DNA of 64,000 nt from Neptunicella plasticusilytica (lineage in GTDB: Bacteria; Pseudomonadota; Gammaproteobacteria; Enterobacterales; Alteromonadaceae), in the NCBI RefSeq assembly GCF_047922965.1, contig NZ_CP150481.1, forward strand, positions 4,340,001-4,404,000. The letters are read 5' to 3'. How positions within the stretch are numbered: the first letter of the stretch is position 1; each line of letters starts with the position of its first letter. Below are positions 9,244 to 19,512 of the stretch, piece by piece. The notes beneath the pieces are model-generated. The model was not told the DNA's origin. It did not search any database and was given only the letters and a program-made list of their open reading frames with translations. Made by a program: the position numbers and the translations under genes.

Positions 9244-10434
9244 ATGTCCAGGCCGCCGTTGTTGTACCTCTGTCACCGCATCCCTTATCCGCCAAATAAG
9301 GGCGACAAAATACGTTCTTTTAATATATTGCAGCAGCTGGCCAAACATTATGATGTCCATCTGGGGTGCTTTATCGACGACCCATATGATCAACAATACC
9401 TGGAGCAGCTAAACACCTGGTGTAAAAGTGTTTTTGCGTTAACAGTTAATAAACGCTGGTCCACGATAAAATCATCCACCGCACTGTTAACCGGACAGGC
9501 ATTATCATTGCCTTATTATCATCGCAAGGCTATGCAAAGCTGGGTTGATCAATGCTGCCAGACATTCGCTATTAACCATGCACTGATCTTCTCTTCAACC
9601 ATGGCGCAATACGTTTCAGATAAAGACAATTTGCACATCGTGGTCGATTTTGTTGATGTCGATTCGGACAAATGGCGTCAATATGCCCAGGATGCTAACC
9701 CAATCAAAAAATGGGTGTACCAGCGTGAATGGCGTACCCTGCAAAAATTTGAAAACAATGTCGCCAAGCACGTTGCCCATGCGCTGTTTGTTTCACCGCA
9801 GGAAGCCGAGTTGTTTCGCCAACAACTCACTCCGACTATCCACCATAAAGTGGGCTATTTGTTAAACGGAGTAGACACCCAATTTTTTGATCCGGCCAAC
9901 GCCAATATTGAGCCATTAAATGACAACATTGATGTGGCCTTTACCGGTGCGATGGATTATTGGGCTAATGTCGATGCGGCAGTATGGTTTGTTGATAATG
10001 TATGGCCAAGTGTTCGCCAGCGATATCCACAAGCGACTTTTTATATTGTCGGCGGCAATCCAACCGCCCAAATCAAAGCGTTACATGGCAAACAGGGGAT
10101 CATTGTGACTGGCAGAGTTAAGGATGTCAGACCTTACGTTATAAAGGCCAAGATCAATGTTGCCCCCTTACAGATTGCCCGAGGGATACAAAATAAAGTG
10201 CTGGAAGCCATGGCGCTTGGCCGCCCTGTTATAGCAACCAATATGGCGATTGAAGGTATAGAGGCAAAAAATGAGCATATCCAGATTGTCGATCAAGCCG
10301 ATGAGTTTGCTCGTCAGGTTTGTCATTATCTCGACAAACCACAGTATGCACCGGACAGTCGACAGTGGATTGTCGACCATTTGCAATGGCATGAAACTCT
10401 GGCTGATTTAACCACTTTAATCGATGTAAAATAA
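9244..10434 (+). CDS. XrtA-associated glycosyltransferase, stp1 type (GT4)
   Basis: A cytoplasmic retaining glycosyltransferase of the GT-B fold that adds one sugar to the lipid-linked repeat unit. It begins with the family's signature LCHRIPYPPNKGDKIRSFNIL. The C-terminal GT4 nucleotide-sugar site shows PLQIARGIQNKVLEAMALGRPVIAT, including the E-x7-type Glu of GT4 enzymes. The order deacetylase-FemAB-this gene-XrtA is the conserved order of XrtA loci, and the protein fits TIGR03087. Sugar donor and linkage cannot be read from sequence. Confidence 0.92.
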   Translation: MSRPPLLYLCHRIPYPPNKGDKIRSFNILQQLAKHYDVHLGCFIDDPYDQQYLEQLNTWCKSVFALTVNKRWSTIKSSTALLTGQALSLPYYHRKAMQSWVDQCCQTFAINHALIFSSTMAQYVSDKDNLHIVVDFVDVDSDKWRQYAQDANPIKKWVYQREWRTLQKFENNVAKHVAHALFVSPQEAELFRQQLTPTIHHKVGYLLNGVDTQFFDPANANIEPLNDNIDVAFTGAMDYWANVDAAVWFVDNVWPSVRQRYPQATFYIVGGNPTAQIKALHGKQGIIVTGRVKDVRPYVIKAKINVAPLQIARGIQNKVLEAMALGRPVIATNMAIEGIEAKNEHIQIVDQADEFARQVCHYLDKPQYAPDSRQWIVDHLQWHETLADLTTLIDVK

Positions 10435-10463
10435 TCAAGGCTGGCATAGAAGGAATTGTATAG

Positions 10464-11912
10464 ATGCTAAATAAACACAATATCGGGATATTACATCTAC
10501 TGATTGCCATTGCGATTATTTGGACTGGTCTGTTTTACAATAGCATCGCTTCAACAGTGGCGATTTGGGAGCGTTCGGAAACTTTCACTCACTGTTTTAT
10601 TATTTTCCCTATTTGTCTCTACCTGATTTATCAGAACTGGCCAGCGCTGAGCAAAGCAAAAATTCAGCCCAATTACTGGGTGCTAGTAGCCATACTGTTC
10701 ACTATGGTGATCTGGTTATTGGGCAATCTGGCCCAAATGCTGGTTATTGAGCAAGGAGCAACTTTCTTACTTTTGCCGTTATTTATCTGGCTGGTATTAG
10801 GTAATCAGGTAGCCAAAATCATGTTGTTTCCGCTGGTTTTCTGGATGTTCAGCGTTCCCGCCGGTGAATTTCTAATTCCTTCCTTACAAGATCTGACGGC
10901 AGACATCACAGTTTACACCTTGCGATTAACCGGTGTTCCGGTTTATCGGGAGGGTTTATATATTGCTATCCCGGGTGGCTTGTTTGAAGTCGCCGTAGCC
11001 TGTTCAGGTATTCGTTATCTTATTGCTTCCTTTACGCTGGGTACCTTATTTGCCTATTTGAGTTATACCAGCCGGAAAAAGCAGATTATCTTTGTACTGT
11101 TTTCATTATTCTTGCCGTTATTGGCCAATGGCATTCGCGCTTACGGGATAGTAATGATTGCCTACTTAACCGAGATGAAGTACGCCACCGGAGTGGACCA
11201 TCTTATTTACGGTTGGTTATGGTTTGGTGTGGTTATTCTAATTATGTTTGCAGTGGGTAATATCTGGCGCGATCCTTTACCTGCAAGCACAGAGGATAAA
11301 ATAGCCGAACAACGCTATAGCATAGGATTTGTTGTGCCCTCCTTTTTGGTCATTCTGGCATCCTGCCTGTTAATGTTTGGCTATAAGTCCAGTGTTTCCA
11401 ACATGCCCGAAATATCCGAATTTGATGCACAGCAGGTTTTACCCGCCGGAGAGCCGTTGGTGGCTAAAAGCTGGCTACCCAGATTTCAGAACCCGACGAT
11501 TGAAAAAAGCGGCAATATTGACGGGGTGGATTTTTATATTGCTTATTACGGGTTTAACCAACAAAACCATGAATTAATCAACAGTATCAACCAGGTATAC
11601 AACGAGAAGGCTTGGTCAAGGGTCAGCCGACAATCGGCTGAGCAGTTCAATACCGTCGAGATCATTAACAGTCAAGGTATCAAACGCTTGTTGGCCTACA
11701 CCTATGTCAATGACTGGTTTGTGACTCCTTCTACCTTGAAAATTAAATTATCCCAGGCTGTACAGGCATTGTTAGGACAGCCACAAACCGGTTATTTTAT
11801 TGCTCTGTCTATCCCGTTAGAGCATAGCGGCGCCGGACGTAACCAACTAAACGACTTTACTCGCCAGTATCTGAATGATGGTTTAAAGGAGGCATTACAT
11901 GCCTCAAACTAG
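10464..11912 (+). CDS. xrtA: Exosortase A fused to an EpsI domain
   Basis: An integral-membrane cysteine transpeptidase-like enzyme that recognises and cleaves PEP-CTERM sorting signals. Residues 1-265 hold about eight membrane helices. The catalytic triad positions are visible: Cys180 in VACSGIRYL, Arg225 in ANGIRAYG and His246 in DHLIYGW. From about residue 290 another membrane helix leads into a periplasmic EpsI-type domain (YIAYYGFNQQNHELI), which in other species is often a separate gene. The length of 482 aa matches the XrtA-EpsI form. An AGAAGGAA ribosome binding site precedes the ATG. Likely substrates in the window are the proteins at 56451-57239 and 57784-58569. Confidence 0.96.
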   Translation: MLNKHNIGILHLLIAIAIIWTGLFYNSIASTVAIWERSETFTHCFIIFPICLYLIYQNWPALSKAKIQPNYWVLVAILFTMVIWLLGNLAQMLVIEQGATFLLLPLFIWLVLGNQVAKIMLFPLVFWMFSVPAGEFLIPSLQDLTADITVYTLRLTGVPVYREGLYIAIPGGLFEVAVACSGIRYLIASFTLGTLFAYLSYTSRKKQIIFVLFSLFLPLLANGIRAYGIVMIAYLTEMKYATGVDHLIYGWLWFGVVILIMFAVGNIWRDPLPASTEDKIAEQRYSIGFVVPSFLVILASCLLMFGYKSSVSNMPEISEFDAQQVLPAGEPLVAKSWLPRFQNPTIEKSGNIDGVDFYIAYYGFNQQNHELINSINQVYNEKAWSRVSRQSAEQFNTVEIINSQGIKRLLAYTYVNDWFVTPSTLKIKLSQAVQALLGQPQTGYFIALSIPLEHSGAGRNQLNDFTRQYLNDGLKEALHASN

Positions 11913-13011
11913 ATTGCATATCGCCCATATTATTTACAGGTTTGATACCGGCGGACTGGAAAATGGGGTAGTTAATCTGATCAACAACCTGAGCGAAAGT
12001 CAGTACTCACATACTATAATAACCTTAAAGGGCCATTGTAATGACTTCGCTAAACGGCTAAAGACCGGGAACGTACAGTTTTTCGATTTAGCCAAAAAAC
12101 AAGGCAATGATATCGGTATTTTCTGGCGCTTAAACAGTCTATTGAAAACACTTAAACCGGATATATTACATACGCGCAATACTGCAACCCTTGAAATGCA
12201 ATTGGTCGGTTGGTGGCGGAAAATCCCGCTGCGGATCCACGGAGAACATGGCTGGGACGTCAACGATATGCATGGACAAAATCGGCGTTATCAAAAGTTA
12301 CGCAAGGTAATGAGCCATTTTATCCATCAATATGTTGCCCTGTCATTGGAAGCCAAGGAATACTTGCTAACAACCATTAATATTCAGCCGGACAAGGTCA
12401 ACCACATTTGTAATGGGGTCGACGATACTAAGTTTTCTCCAATTGCTGATAAAGTCACTAGCCCGTTTATTGTAGGTTGTGTCGGACGTCTGGAAGAGGT
12501 TAAAAATCATATATTGCTGGCGGAAGCCTTTGGTAAATTTTATCAACTGGTAAAAGATCAAACTCAACCTGTTGAATTACATCTTATCGGCGACGGCAGC
12601 TGCAAACAAAAAATAGAGGCTAGCTTAAAACGCTACCAGTGTATTGATAAGGCGTGGTTGGCGGGCAACCGCAATGATATTGCCGATTTAATGCCACGTT
12701 TTGACGTGTTTGTATTGCCATCACTGGCCGAAGGAATATCCAATACCATTTTGGAGGCGATGGCTTGCGGTTTACCCGTTATTGCCACAAAGGTAGGTGG
12801 AAATACCGAGTTAGTACAACATGATAAAACAGGTTATCTTGTTTCTCCGGAGCAGGTAGACGATATGGTCGACTGCCTGAACAAGTATTACAACTACCCG
12901 GAGTTAAGCCATATGCATGGTGACAACAGTCGACGCGTAATTGAACAGAAATTTAGTATTGATACGATGACAAAGCAATATGATGCGTTGTATCAGAGCA
13001 TGTCAGCTTAA
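11899..13011 (+). CDS. XrtA-associated glycosyltransferase, stp2 type (GT4)
   Basis: A GT-B fold glycosyltransferase expected to extend the repeat unit on the cytoplasmic face. The N terminus carries the glycine-rich acceptor loop HIIYRFDTGGLENGVVNLI typical of TIGR03088. The C-terminal GT4 domain includes GCVGRLEEVKNH and LPSLAEGISNTILEAMACG. Its ATG lies 14 bases inside the end of xrtA and is preceded by a strong AAGGAGG, so translation is coupled. This gene directly after XrtA is a standard neighbour. Confidence 0.93.
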   Translation: MPQTRLHIAHIIYRFDTGGLENGVVNLINNLSESQYSHTIITLKGHCNDFAKRLKTGNVQFFDLAKKQGNDIGIFWRLNSLLKTLKPDILHTRNTATLEMQLVGWWRKIPLRIHGEHGWDVNDMHGQNRRYQKLRKVMSHFIHQYVALSLEAKEYLLTTINIQPDKVNHICNGVDDTKFSPIADKVTSPFIVGCVGRLEEVKNHILLAEAFGKFYQLVKDQTQPVELHLIGDGSCKQKIEASLKRYQCIDKAWLAGNRNDIADLMPRFDVFVLPSLAEGISNTILEAMACGLPVIATKVGGNTELVQHDKTGYLVSPEQVDDMVDCLNKYYNYPELSHMHGDNSRRVIEQKFSIDTMTKQYDALYQSMSA

Positions 13012-13030
13012 ACATTAGGATAGTTAAAAT

Positions 13031-14923
13031 ATGTGTGGTATCGCAGGAATATTTGATACACAAGGTAAAGCGCCACCTTCTGAAGCATTACTCAATGCGA
13101 TGAATCAAAGCCAATTTCATCGTGGACCAGATGAAGGCAATATCTTTTTTGACGAGAAAGTCGGCTTCGCTCATCGTCGTCTTTCTATTATTGATGTGTC
13201 ATCCGGGCAACAACCGCTTTCCAATGCACAACGCAGTGCCATGATTTGTTTTAACGGTGAAGTGTATAATTTTGCTTCTTTGCGTGAAGAATTAATCGCG
13301 CTGGGATTCGAATTTCTAACCCACTCAGACACTGAAGTCATTCTTCAGGCTTGGTGTGCCTGGGGCGAGAAATGCGTTGAAAAACTGCGGGGAATGTTTG
13401 CGTTTGCAATCTGGGATTTTCAGCAACAGAAGTTATTCGTGGCCCGCGATCGGCTGGGGATAAAACCGCTTTATTATGCAATGCTGGATAATGGACAATT
13501 TATTTTTGGCTCAGAACTCAAAGCGCTGGAGCAACATCCCGGATTAAACCGTGATATGGACAAATACGCGGTAGAAGACTATTTTGCCTTTGGTTATATT
13601 CCTGAGCCTCGCACGATATACAGTCAGGTTAGCAAGCTCGAACCAGGCTTCCAACTTAGTCTTAAGCCAGGAGACAAAGCGCCACAGATTCAGCAATACT
13701 GGCAAGTCAGTTTCGCCGATAAACTGAATCAGTCCGAAGAATCCATCAAGGAAGAAATGATCAGCCGTCTCAAGGAAGCGGTAGATATTCGCCTTATCGC
13801 CGAAGTCCCCCTGGGCGCATTCTTATCCGGTGGTGTAGATTCCAGCGCCATTGTGGCCCTAATGGCAGAGATTCAGGGTGAAAAACCGGTCAACACCTGC
13901 TCGATTGGTTTTGATGTAAAAAATTATAATGAAACAGAATTCGCCCAGCTCGTTGTTGATCGATACAAGACAGATCATAAGGTAGAAATCGTCAGTTCTG
14001 ATGATTTCGATTTAATCGATAAGCTCGCAGCGCTGTACGACGAGCCTTATGCCGATAGCTCCGCCATTCCCACTTATCGGGTTTGTGAATTAGCGCGCAA
14101 AAACGTCACTGTGTGCTTATCCGGCGATGGCGGAGACGAAGTATTTGCTGGCTACCGTCGTCACAAGTGGCACATGCTGGAAGAAAAAATTCGTTCTTGT
14201 GTGCCAGCCGGTATACGCAGTCCGGTATTCAACTTTTTGGGTAATTACTATCCCAAACTGGATTGGGCCCCCAAATTTTTACGCGCCAAATCCACCTTCC
14301 AGGCCTTACAACGCGACGCGTTAGCCGCCTATTTACATACTATGTCGTTTGTACCGGATCAACGCCGTAGCCAGTTATTCTCGGACGGCTTTAAGCAGGA
14401 GCTGGGCGGTTATCATGCGCTGGAAGTATTTAAGCGCCACGCCAATGACTTTGATGGTGATGATGCTCTATCACTGATTCAGTACCTCGATATGAAAACC
14501 TATTTGCCTGGTGATATTCTCACTAAAGTCGACCGGGCTAGTATGGCCCATAGCCTGGAAGTCCGGGTGCCACTTATTGATCATAAATTTCTGGAATGGT
14601 CGAACAAAATTCCCAGCAAGTACAAGCTACAAGGCGGTAATGGCAAGGCGATATTCAAATCATCGCTAGAATCTCGCCTGCCTCATGATGTGCTGTACCG
14701 CGATAAGATGGGCTTTGGAGTACCTATCTCCAGATGGTTCCGAGGGCCGCTAAAAGACAAGTTAAGGCAACGGGTGTTGGAAGGAAAAATGATCGACTCC
14801 GGCATTTTTGATCAAAAGACCCTGACCAGCATGGTGGAGAACCATATCAATGGCTCGCAGGAAAATGGCCAGATGTTGTGGGCGATGATGATGTTTGAAG
14901 CTTTTATGCAGCGTACTCAATAG
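13031..14923 (+). CDS. XrtA-system amidotransferase (asparagine synthase-like)
   Basis: A two-domain glutamine amidotransferase predicted to amidate a carboxyl group, plausibly a uronic acid or aminoacyl group of the EPS. The N-terminal class II glutaminase domain is intact: mature nucleophile Cys2 in MCGIAGIF, the RGPD motif near 31-34 and FNGEVYN near 74-80. The C-terminal synthetase domain has the pyrophosphatase motif SGGVDSS at about 266-272 and LSGDGGDEVFAGY. The 630 residues agree with TIGR03108. It belongs to the core operon, between two glycosyltransferases. Compare the Cys-less homologue at 29221-30981. Confidence 0.93.
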   Translation: MCGIAGIFDTQGKAPPSEALLNAMNQSQFHRGPDEGNIFFDEKVGFAHRRLSIIDVSSGQQPLSNAQRSAMICFNGEVYNFASLREELIALGFEFLTHSDTEVILQAWCAWGEKCVEKLRGMFAFAIWDFQQQKLFVARDRLGIKPLYYAMLDNGQFIFGSELKALEQHPGLNRDMDKYAVEDYFAFGYIPEPRTIYSQVSKLEPGFQLSLKPGDKAPQIQQYWQVSFADKLNQSEESIKEEMISRLKEAVDIRLIAEVPLGAFLSGGVDSSAIVALMAEIQGEKPVNTCSIGFDVKNYNETEFAQLVVDRYKTDHKVEIVSSDDFDLIDKLAALYDEPYADSSAIPTYRVCELARKNVTVCLSGDGGDEVFAGYRRHKWHMLEEKIRSCVPAGIRSPVFNFLGNYYPKLDWAPKFLRAKSTFQALQRDALAAYLHTMSFVPDQRRSQLFSDGFKQELGGYHALEVFKRHANDFDGDDALSLIQYLDMKTYLPGDILTKVDRASMAHSLEVRVPLIDHKFLEWSNKIPSKYKLQGGNGKAIFKSSLESRLPHDVLYRDKMGFGVPISRWFRGPLKDKLRQRVLEGKMIDSGIFDQKTLTSMVENHINGSQENGQMLWAMMMFEAFMQRTQ

Positions 14924-14931
14924 GCGTCGTC

Positions 14932-16155
14932 TTGAAAATTCTCACCGTTAGTACGCTATTCCCCAATAACAACGAACCAAAACACGGTATTTTTGTGAAA
15001 AACCGTCTGCTTCAGCTATTGGATCATTTTCCCCAATTGCAAGCCAAGGTCATTGCTCCCGTCCCCTGGTTTCCGATCAAAATGAAAAAGGGACCATTAG
15101 CGGAATACGCCAAGTTTGTTGATGTCCCGGCGCAGGAAAAGATTGACGATATTGATGTATTACACCCACGTTATCTGGTACTTCCTAAAATTGGCATGTA
15201 TCTGACGCCCTTTTTTCTTTTTCTAGCCATGTGGCGAGCAACCCGAAAATTAAAACAGCAGGGTTATGATTTTGATCTGATTGATGGCCATTATTTTTAC
15301 CCGGATGGTGTGGCTATTACCCTATTGGCAAAATTGTTTAAAAAGCCTTTTACCGTCACAGCTCGCGGCACCGATATCAACCTTATCCCGCAATATCCGG
15401 TCGCTAAACGAATGGTGCAATGGGTGGCCAATAGTGCAGATGGTATCATCACCGTTTGTCAGGCGTTAAAAGACGAGCTGCTCACTTTTGCTCCCGTAGG
15501 CAATAAAACCAAAGCGTTACGTAATGGCGTAGACCTGGTATTTTTTAACGCTACGGACTCGCAGCAGCAACAGAACAAAAAGCAGCAGTGGCAAGTGAAG
15601 CCGTCAGACAAGTTGATTATCAGTGTAGGTCACTTAATAGAACGTAAAGGTCACCATTTAGTCATCGAAAGCTTGTTGTCCGCACCCGATTATTATCTCA
15701 TTATTGCCGGCGACGGACCGGAATCAGAGAGATTAAAACAACAGGTCAGCCTGTTGAAACTGCAAGACAGGGTGCGTTTTGCCGGTGCCTTGTCACAAAT
15801 CGAATTACGGGAGCTTTATCAAGCCGCTGACGCACTGATATTAGCCTCCAGCCGCGAAGGTTGGGCCAATGTTCTGTTAGAGTCCATGGCATGTGGTACT
15901 GCGGTGGTCGCCACTAATTTATGGGGCACCCCTGAAGTGGTTGCCAGCAAAGAGGCTGGCGTCCTGGTTGAGCGCGAGCCAAAAGCGATAGCGCAAGGAT
16001 TGTCTGTCCTGTTCAAAGCGAATATTCAGCGGCACCAAACGCGTCAATACGCTGAAAGATTCGACTGGCTTTCTACCTCACAGGGACAGTTTGAACTTTT
16101 TAATCACATCACCGGCAATCAGCTGAATAATCAAACGGAGTCAACTCAATGCTAG
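14932..16155 (+). CDS. Glycosyltransferase family 4 (TuaC-like)
   Basis: A cytoplasmic GT-B glycosyltransferase for the EPS repeat unit. The N-terminal acceptor domain starts MKILTVSTLFPNNNEPKHG, a pattern typical of TuaC-like and EPS GT4 enzymes. The donor domain has SVGHLIERKGHHLVIESL and SSREGWANVLLESMACGT, giving the GT4 Glu pair. The TTG start at 14932 places Lys-Ile-Leu at the usual N terminus; no ATG is closer. The stop overlaps the next gene by 7 nt. Donor specificity is not readable. Confidence 0.88.
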   Translation: MKILTVSTLFPNNNEPKHGIFVKNRLLQLLDHFPQLQAKVIAPVPWFPIKMKKGPLAEYAKFVDVPAQEKIDDIDVLHPRYLVLPKIGMYLTPFFLFLAMWRATRKLKQQGYDFDLIDGHYFYPDGVAITLLAKLFKKPFTVTARGTDINLIPQYPVAKRMVQWVANSADGIITVCQALKDELLTFAPVGNKTKALRNGVDLVFFNATDSQQQQNKKQQWQVKPSDKLIISVGHLIERKGHHLVIESLLSAPDYYLIIAGDGPESERLKQQVSLLKLQDRVRFAGALSQIELRELYQAADALILASSREGWANVLLESMACGTAVVATNLWGTPEVVASKEAGVLVEREPKAIAQGLSVLFKANIQRHQTRQYAERFDWLSTSQGQFELFNHITGNQLNNQTESTQC

Positions 16156-17102
16156 CGATGATTGGCATGCCAAGATCCGGCACCACCTGGGTTGCCAAAG
16201 CAATAGATAGTCACCCTGATACCTATTATTTGCATGAACCAGATAGTGTTAAACGGATGAATATCCCGCAGATTATTTCAGCTGAACAAGTTGATGAATA
16301 TCTGCCCTACGTGAATGATTATCTGAAACAGATAGAGACGGTGGACTCCCTGAAAGTCGTGGGACGGTTGCCATACTATCCCAAACGCTATTTAAATAAT
16401 TTGCAGCTGAATTTTAACCGCCTGTCGGCGTTAACTTATAAATCACTTAGCCAATTTTTTAACAGTCTGGCCAAAAGTTCACCAATATTGATTAAACCTA
16501 AAAAACACCATGTTACGTTCTGGAAATCAATTGAATCCATGGGCAGGGTGTCGGTACTTAGCCGGGCCAATCCATCAATGAAGATGCTGTTGTTGGTCCG
16601 CCATCCTTGTGCCGTTATTAATTCGGAATTACGCGGTGAAGCACAAAATAAATTTGCGTCCAAGACACCGGTTTACGAAAACTGGGGACTGTTTGAAAAC
16701 CTGCTTGCCTCCGATACGGCCAAACAACAGCAGTTAACGCTGGAAGCAATTAAACAAATGAGGCCGGCCCAACGACTGGCGTGGAAATGGCGTATCTTTT
16801 ACGAACAATTGCTGACACAGGCAGAACAAGATAATTGTATATTGATGCAATACGAATATTTGTGTGTTAAGCCAATGCAAGGTTTCGAGGAATTACTCCA
16901 GTTTTTTGGACTGAGCTTCGATCAGCAAGTAAAAGATTATTTAATAGCGTCAACCTCATCACATTCTGACAGTTATTATTCAACCTCCAAAGACCCGCTT
17001 AAGGCAATGCAGGGCTGGAAAAGTAAATTACCTGAACAGGATATCGCCGATATTAGCGAAATTTGTCAGCAGCATTTGAACAACGAGTATTGGCAGTCGT
17101 GA
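16149..17102 (+). CDS. Sulfotransferase (PAPS-dependent), first of three
   Basis: Predicted to move sulfate from PAPS to a hydroxyl of the sugar chain. The 5'-phosphosulfate loop is at residues 8-14 (PRSGTTW), immediately at the N terminus. The 3'-phosphate-binding segment reads LLLVRHPCAVINSE with the expected Arg and a Ser following. The overall length of 317 aa suits the Sulfotransfer_3 group. The ATG overlaps the upstream glycosyltransferase by 7 nt and has CGGAG at the right spacing. Its place inside the core operon suggests sulfation of the lipid-linked repeat unit in the cytoplasm. Confidence 0.88.
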   Translation: MLAMIGMPRSGTTWVAKAIDSHPDTYYLHEPDSVKRMNIPQIISAEQVDEYLPYVNDYLKQIETVDSLKVVGRLPYYPKRYLNNLQLNFNRLSALTYKSLSQFFNSLAKSSPILIKPKKHHVTFWKSIESMGRVSVLSRANPSMKMLLLVRHPCAVINSELRGEAQNKFASKTPVYENWGLFENLLASDTAKQQQLTLEAIKQMRPAQRLAWKWRIFYEQLLTQAEQDNCILMQYEYLCVKPMQGFEELLQFFGLSFDQQVKDYLIASTSSHSDSYYSTSKDPLKAMQGWKSKLPEQDIADISEICQQHLNNEYWQS

Positions 17103-18259
17103 AAATCTTATATCACCACAGAATTGCTTCGAAGGATGGACAATATGTCCATATAGAAGAGATCATTAAATCGCTTAAAAAGGCCGGACATGAAATTGTT
17201 CTGGTCGCTCCCAGCATGGGAGAGCAGCAAGAATTCGGCGGTGATGGTGGGCTGGTATCCAAGTTAAAAAGTATGCTACCCAAGGGCTTATATGAAGTCA
17301 TCGAATTTATGTACAGTTTTTGGGCATTGCTAAAACTGGCAATCGCCATTACCAAACACCGGCCGGTATTTATTTACGAACGTTATAATTTGTTTAATCC
17401 TGCCGGTATCTGGGCAAAGAAGCTATTTGGCATACCGTTGTTATTAGAAATTAATGCACCGCTGTATGAAGAGAGAAAAAAATATGACGGTATTGCGCTG
17501 TCTCGTCTAGCCCGATGGTCACAAAACTACACCTGGGAAAATGCCGATATTGTATTCCCGGTAACCAATGTATTAGCACAATATCAGCGCAATATTGGCA
17601 TTGCGGAAACCAGGATTAAGGTTATCCCCAATGGCATCAATCAGGATCAATATATAGAAAAACAATATGCCAATCCGTTGCCGGTGGATACACAAGACAA
17701 AACGGTGGTGGGTTTTGTCGGATTTTGTCGCCAGTGGCACGGCCTGGATAAAATTGTCAAACTACTAGCCGAACCAGGTAACGAAAAGTTGTTCTTTTTG
17801 CTGGTAGGTGATGGCCCGGCCGTGGCAGATATCAAAGCGACAGCACAACAGTATGGTATTGAAGAACGTATTTATATTACCGGGCTGGTGGGTCGGGATG
17901 ATATGCCCGCCTGGCTTGGTCCCATAGACATTGCACTGCAGCCAGCAGTCGTACCTTATGCATCACCATTAAAAATGCTGGAATATATGGCCACCGGAAA
18001 AGCCATTGTGGCACCGAGACAAGCCAATATAGAAGAACTGCTTAGCGATGGTGAAAACGCTGTACTATTTGATCCTGCCAATCAACAGGATTTTATTGAA
18101 CAGGTCAGCAAACTGGTCAGCCAACCTGAGCTGTCAGAATCCTTGGCCAATGCAGCAGTGCGTACCATTTATGATAAACAGTTGTTTTGGGATGAAAACG
18201 CCAAAAAAATTGTCGAGCTAGGTACACGACTGGCAAAAGATGGCAGAGACTATCAATAA
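17099..18259 (+). CDS. Glycosyltransferase family 4
   Basis: A GT-B glycosyltransferase of the EPS assembly line. The N-terminal domain begins VKILYHHRIASKDGQYVHIE and the donor site includes GFVGFCRQWHGLDKIV and PYASPLKMLEYMATGKAIV, with the GT4 Glu in LEYMATG. I chose the GTG at 17099: it overlaps the sulfotransferase stop codon as GTGA and starts exactly at the conserved first strand. The frame is open further upstream to an ATG at 17063, which would add a 12-residue unconserved tail and a 40-nt overlap. Confidence 0.88.
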   Translation: MKILYHHRIASKDGQYVHIEEIIKSLKKAGHEIVLVAPSMGEQQEFGGDGGLVSKLKSMLPKGLYEVIEFMYSFWALLKLAIAITKHRPVFIYERYNLFNPAGIWAKKLFGIPLLLEINAPLYEERKKYDGIALSRLARWSQNYTWENADIVFPVTNVLAQYQRNIGIAETRIKVIPNGINQDQYIEKQYANPLPVDTQDKTVVGFVGFCRQWHGLDKIVKLLAEPGNEKLFFLLVGDGPAVADIKATAQQYGIEERIYITGLVGRDDMPAWLGPIDIALQPAVVPYASPLKMLEYMATGKAIVAPRQANIEELLSDGENAVLFDPANQQDFIEQVSKLVSQPELSESLANAAVRTIYDKQLFWDENAKKIVELGTRLAKDGRDYQ

Positions 18260-19512
18260 TGCGTGACTTACTGGTTTTATCAATATTTGGTTTAGGTTGT
18301 CTTTATGCTTTCAAGCGACCTTATATTGGCGCATTGTTAATGCTGTGGATTTCTTATATGAATCCGCACCGACTGGTTTCCTGGGGTATTTCCTATTCAA
18401 TGCCGTTGTACGCGATAGCATTTGTAGTCACCCTTGTCGCTTATCTGGCCAGCAGTGATAAACAGAAATACCCCTGGAACAGTTTAACCATATTGATGAT
18501 TGTTTTCTTGCTCTGGGGTGGCATATGTACCATGTTTGCGCTAGAACCCCAGTGGGCCACCAAAGAACTGTCACGTTTTTTTAAGATTCAGTTAGGCGTT
18601 ATTCTGCTCTTGCTCATCATGCGCAGTGAACACAAACTGAAATTAATGGTATTAACTATCACGCTTTCAACGGCTTTTTATGGCATTAAAGGGGGCATAT
18701 TTGCCATTGCAACGGGGGGTAATTTCCGCGTTTGGGGCCCACCGGATTCTTTTATTGAAGGCAATAACGAGCTGGCGCTAGCGCTGCTGATGACCATACC
18801 GCTGTTATTTTTCCTGTTTACCGACACCAAAAACAAATGGCTGAAAAGAGCCTATCTGGGTTTTATCGGTTTATGTCTTATCTCGGTTATCGCCAGTTAT
18901 TCCCGAGGAGCGTTCCTGGCACTAATTGTCACCAGCTTCTTTTTGTGGACAAAAACAAAATACAAATTGCCCATCGCTTTTCTGGGGATCGTACTGGTTT
19001 TATCTGCCATTCCCTTTATACCAGAGCATTGGTACAGCAGGATGAATACCATCGAAACCTATGAGGAAGATGGTTCAGCTATGGGAAGGTTTAATGCGTG
19101 GGGACTGGCCTTCAACATTGCTAAGGACAGGGTGACTGCAGGAGGATACGGACATTGGGGGCCCAGAACCTTTGCCATGTACGCCCCCAATCCGACCGAT
19201 ATTCACGATGCCCATAGTATTTACTTTGAAGTAATGGGGGAACTCGGATTCCCGGGACTGTTTATTTTCCTCACTCTCCTGTTACTTTGCTGGCGGCTAA
19301 ATAAAACCAATATCAGACTCAGTAAAGATACCCCGGAACTGGAATGGTGCACCACATTAGCCCGAATGTTACAGGTCAGCCAAATTGCTTATATGAGCGG
19401 CGGAGCCTTCCTAGGGCTGGCATACTGGAATATGCCTTACCATTTGATAGTGATTACCATATTGCTGAATTTGCATATAAAAGAACAACAAGAAAAACAA
19501 ACTAATGAGTAG
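18259..19512 (+). CDS. XrtA-associated O-antigen-ligase-like polymerase
   Basis: A polytopic inner-membrane protein of the Wzy/WaaL superfamily (TIGR03097 type), probably the polymerase or ligase that joins flipped repeat units in the periplasm. About ten hydrophobic helices are visible, including an N-terminal pair starting LLVLSIFGLGCLYAF. The large periplasmic loop ends in HDAHSIYFEVMGELGFPG, the conserved His-Ser-Glu pattern of Wzy_C proteins. RVWGPPDSFIEGNNELAL is also characteristic of the XrtA subfamily. The ATG overlaps the preceding stop by one base. Confidence 0.9.
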   Translation: MRDLLVLSIFGLGCLYAFKRPYIGALLMLWISYMNPHRLVSWGISYSMPLYAIAFVVTLVAYLASSDKQKYPWNSLTILMIVFLLWGGICTMFALEPQWATKELSRFFKIQLGVILLLLIMRSEHKLKLMVLTITLSTAFYGIKGGIFAIATGGNFRVWGPPDSFIEGNNELALALLMTIPLLFFLFTDTKNKWLKRAYLGFIGLCLISVIASYSRGAFLALIVTSFFLWTKTKYKLPIAFLGIVLVLSAIPFIPEHWYSRMNTIETYEEDGSAMGRFNAWGLAFNIAKDRVTAGGYGHWGPRTFAMYAPNPTDIHDAHSIYFEVMGELGFPGLFIFLTLLLLCWRLNKTNIRLSKDTPELEWCTTLARMLQVSQIAYMSGGAFLGLAYWNMPYHLIVITILLNLHIKEQQEKQTNE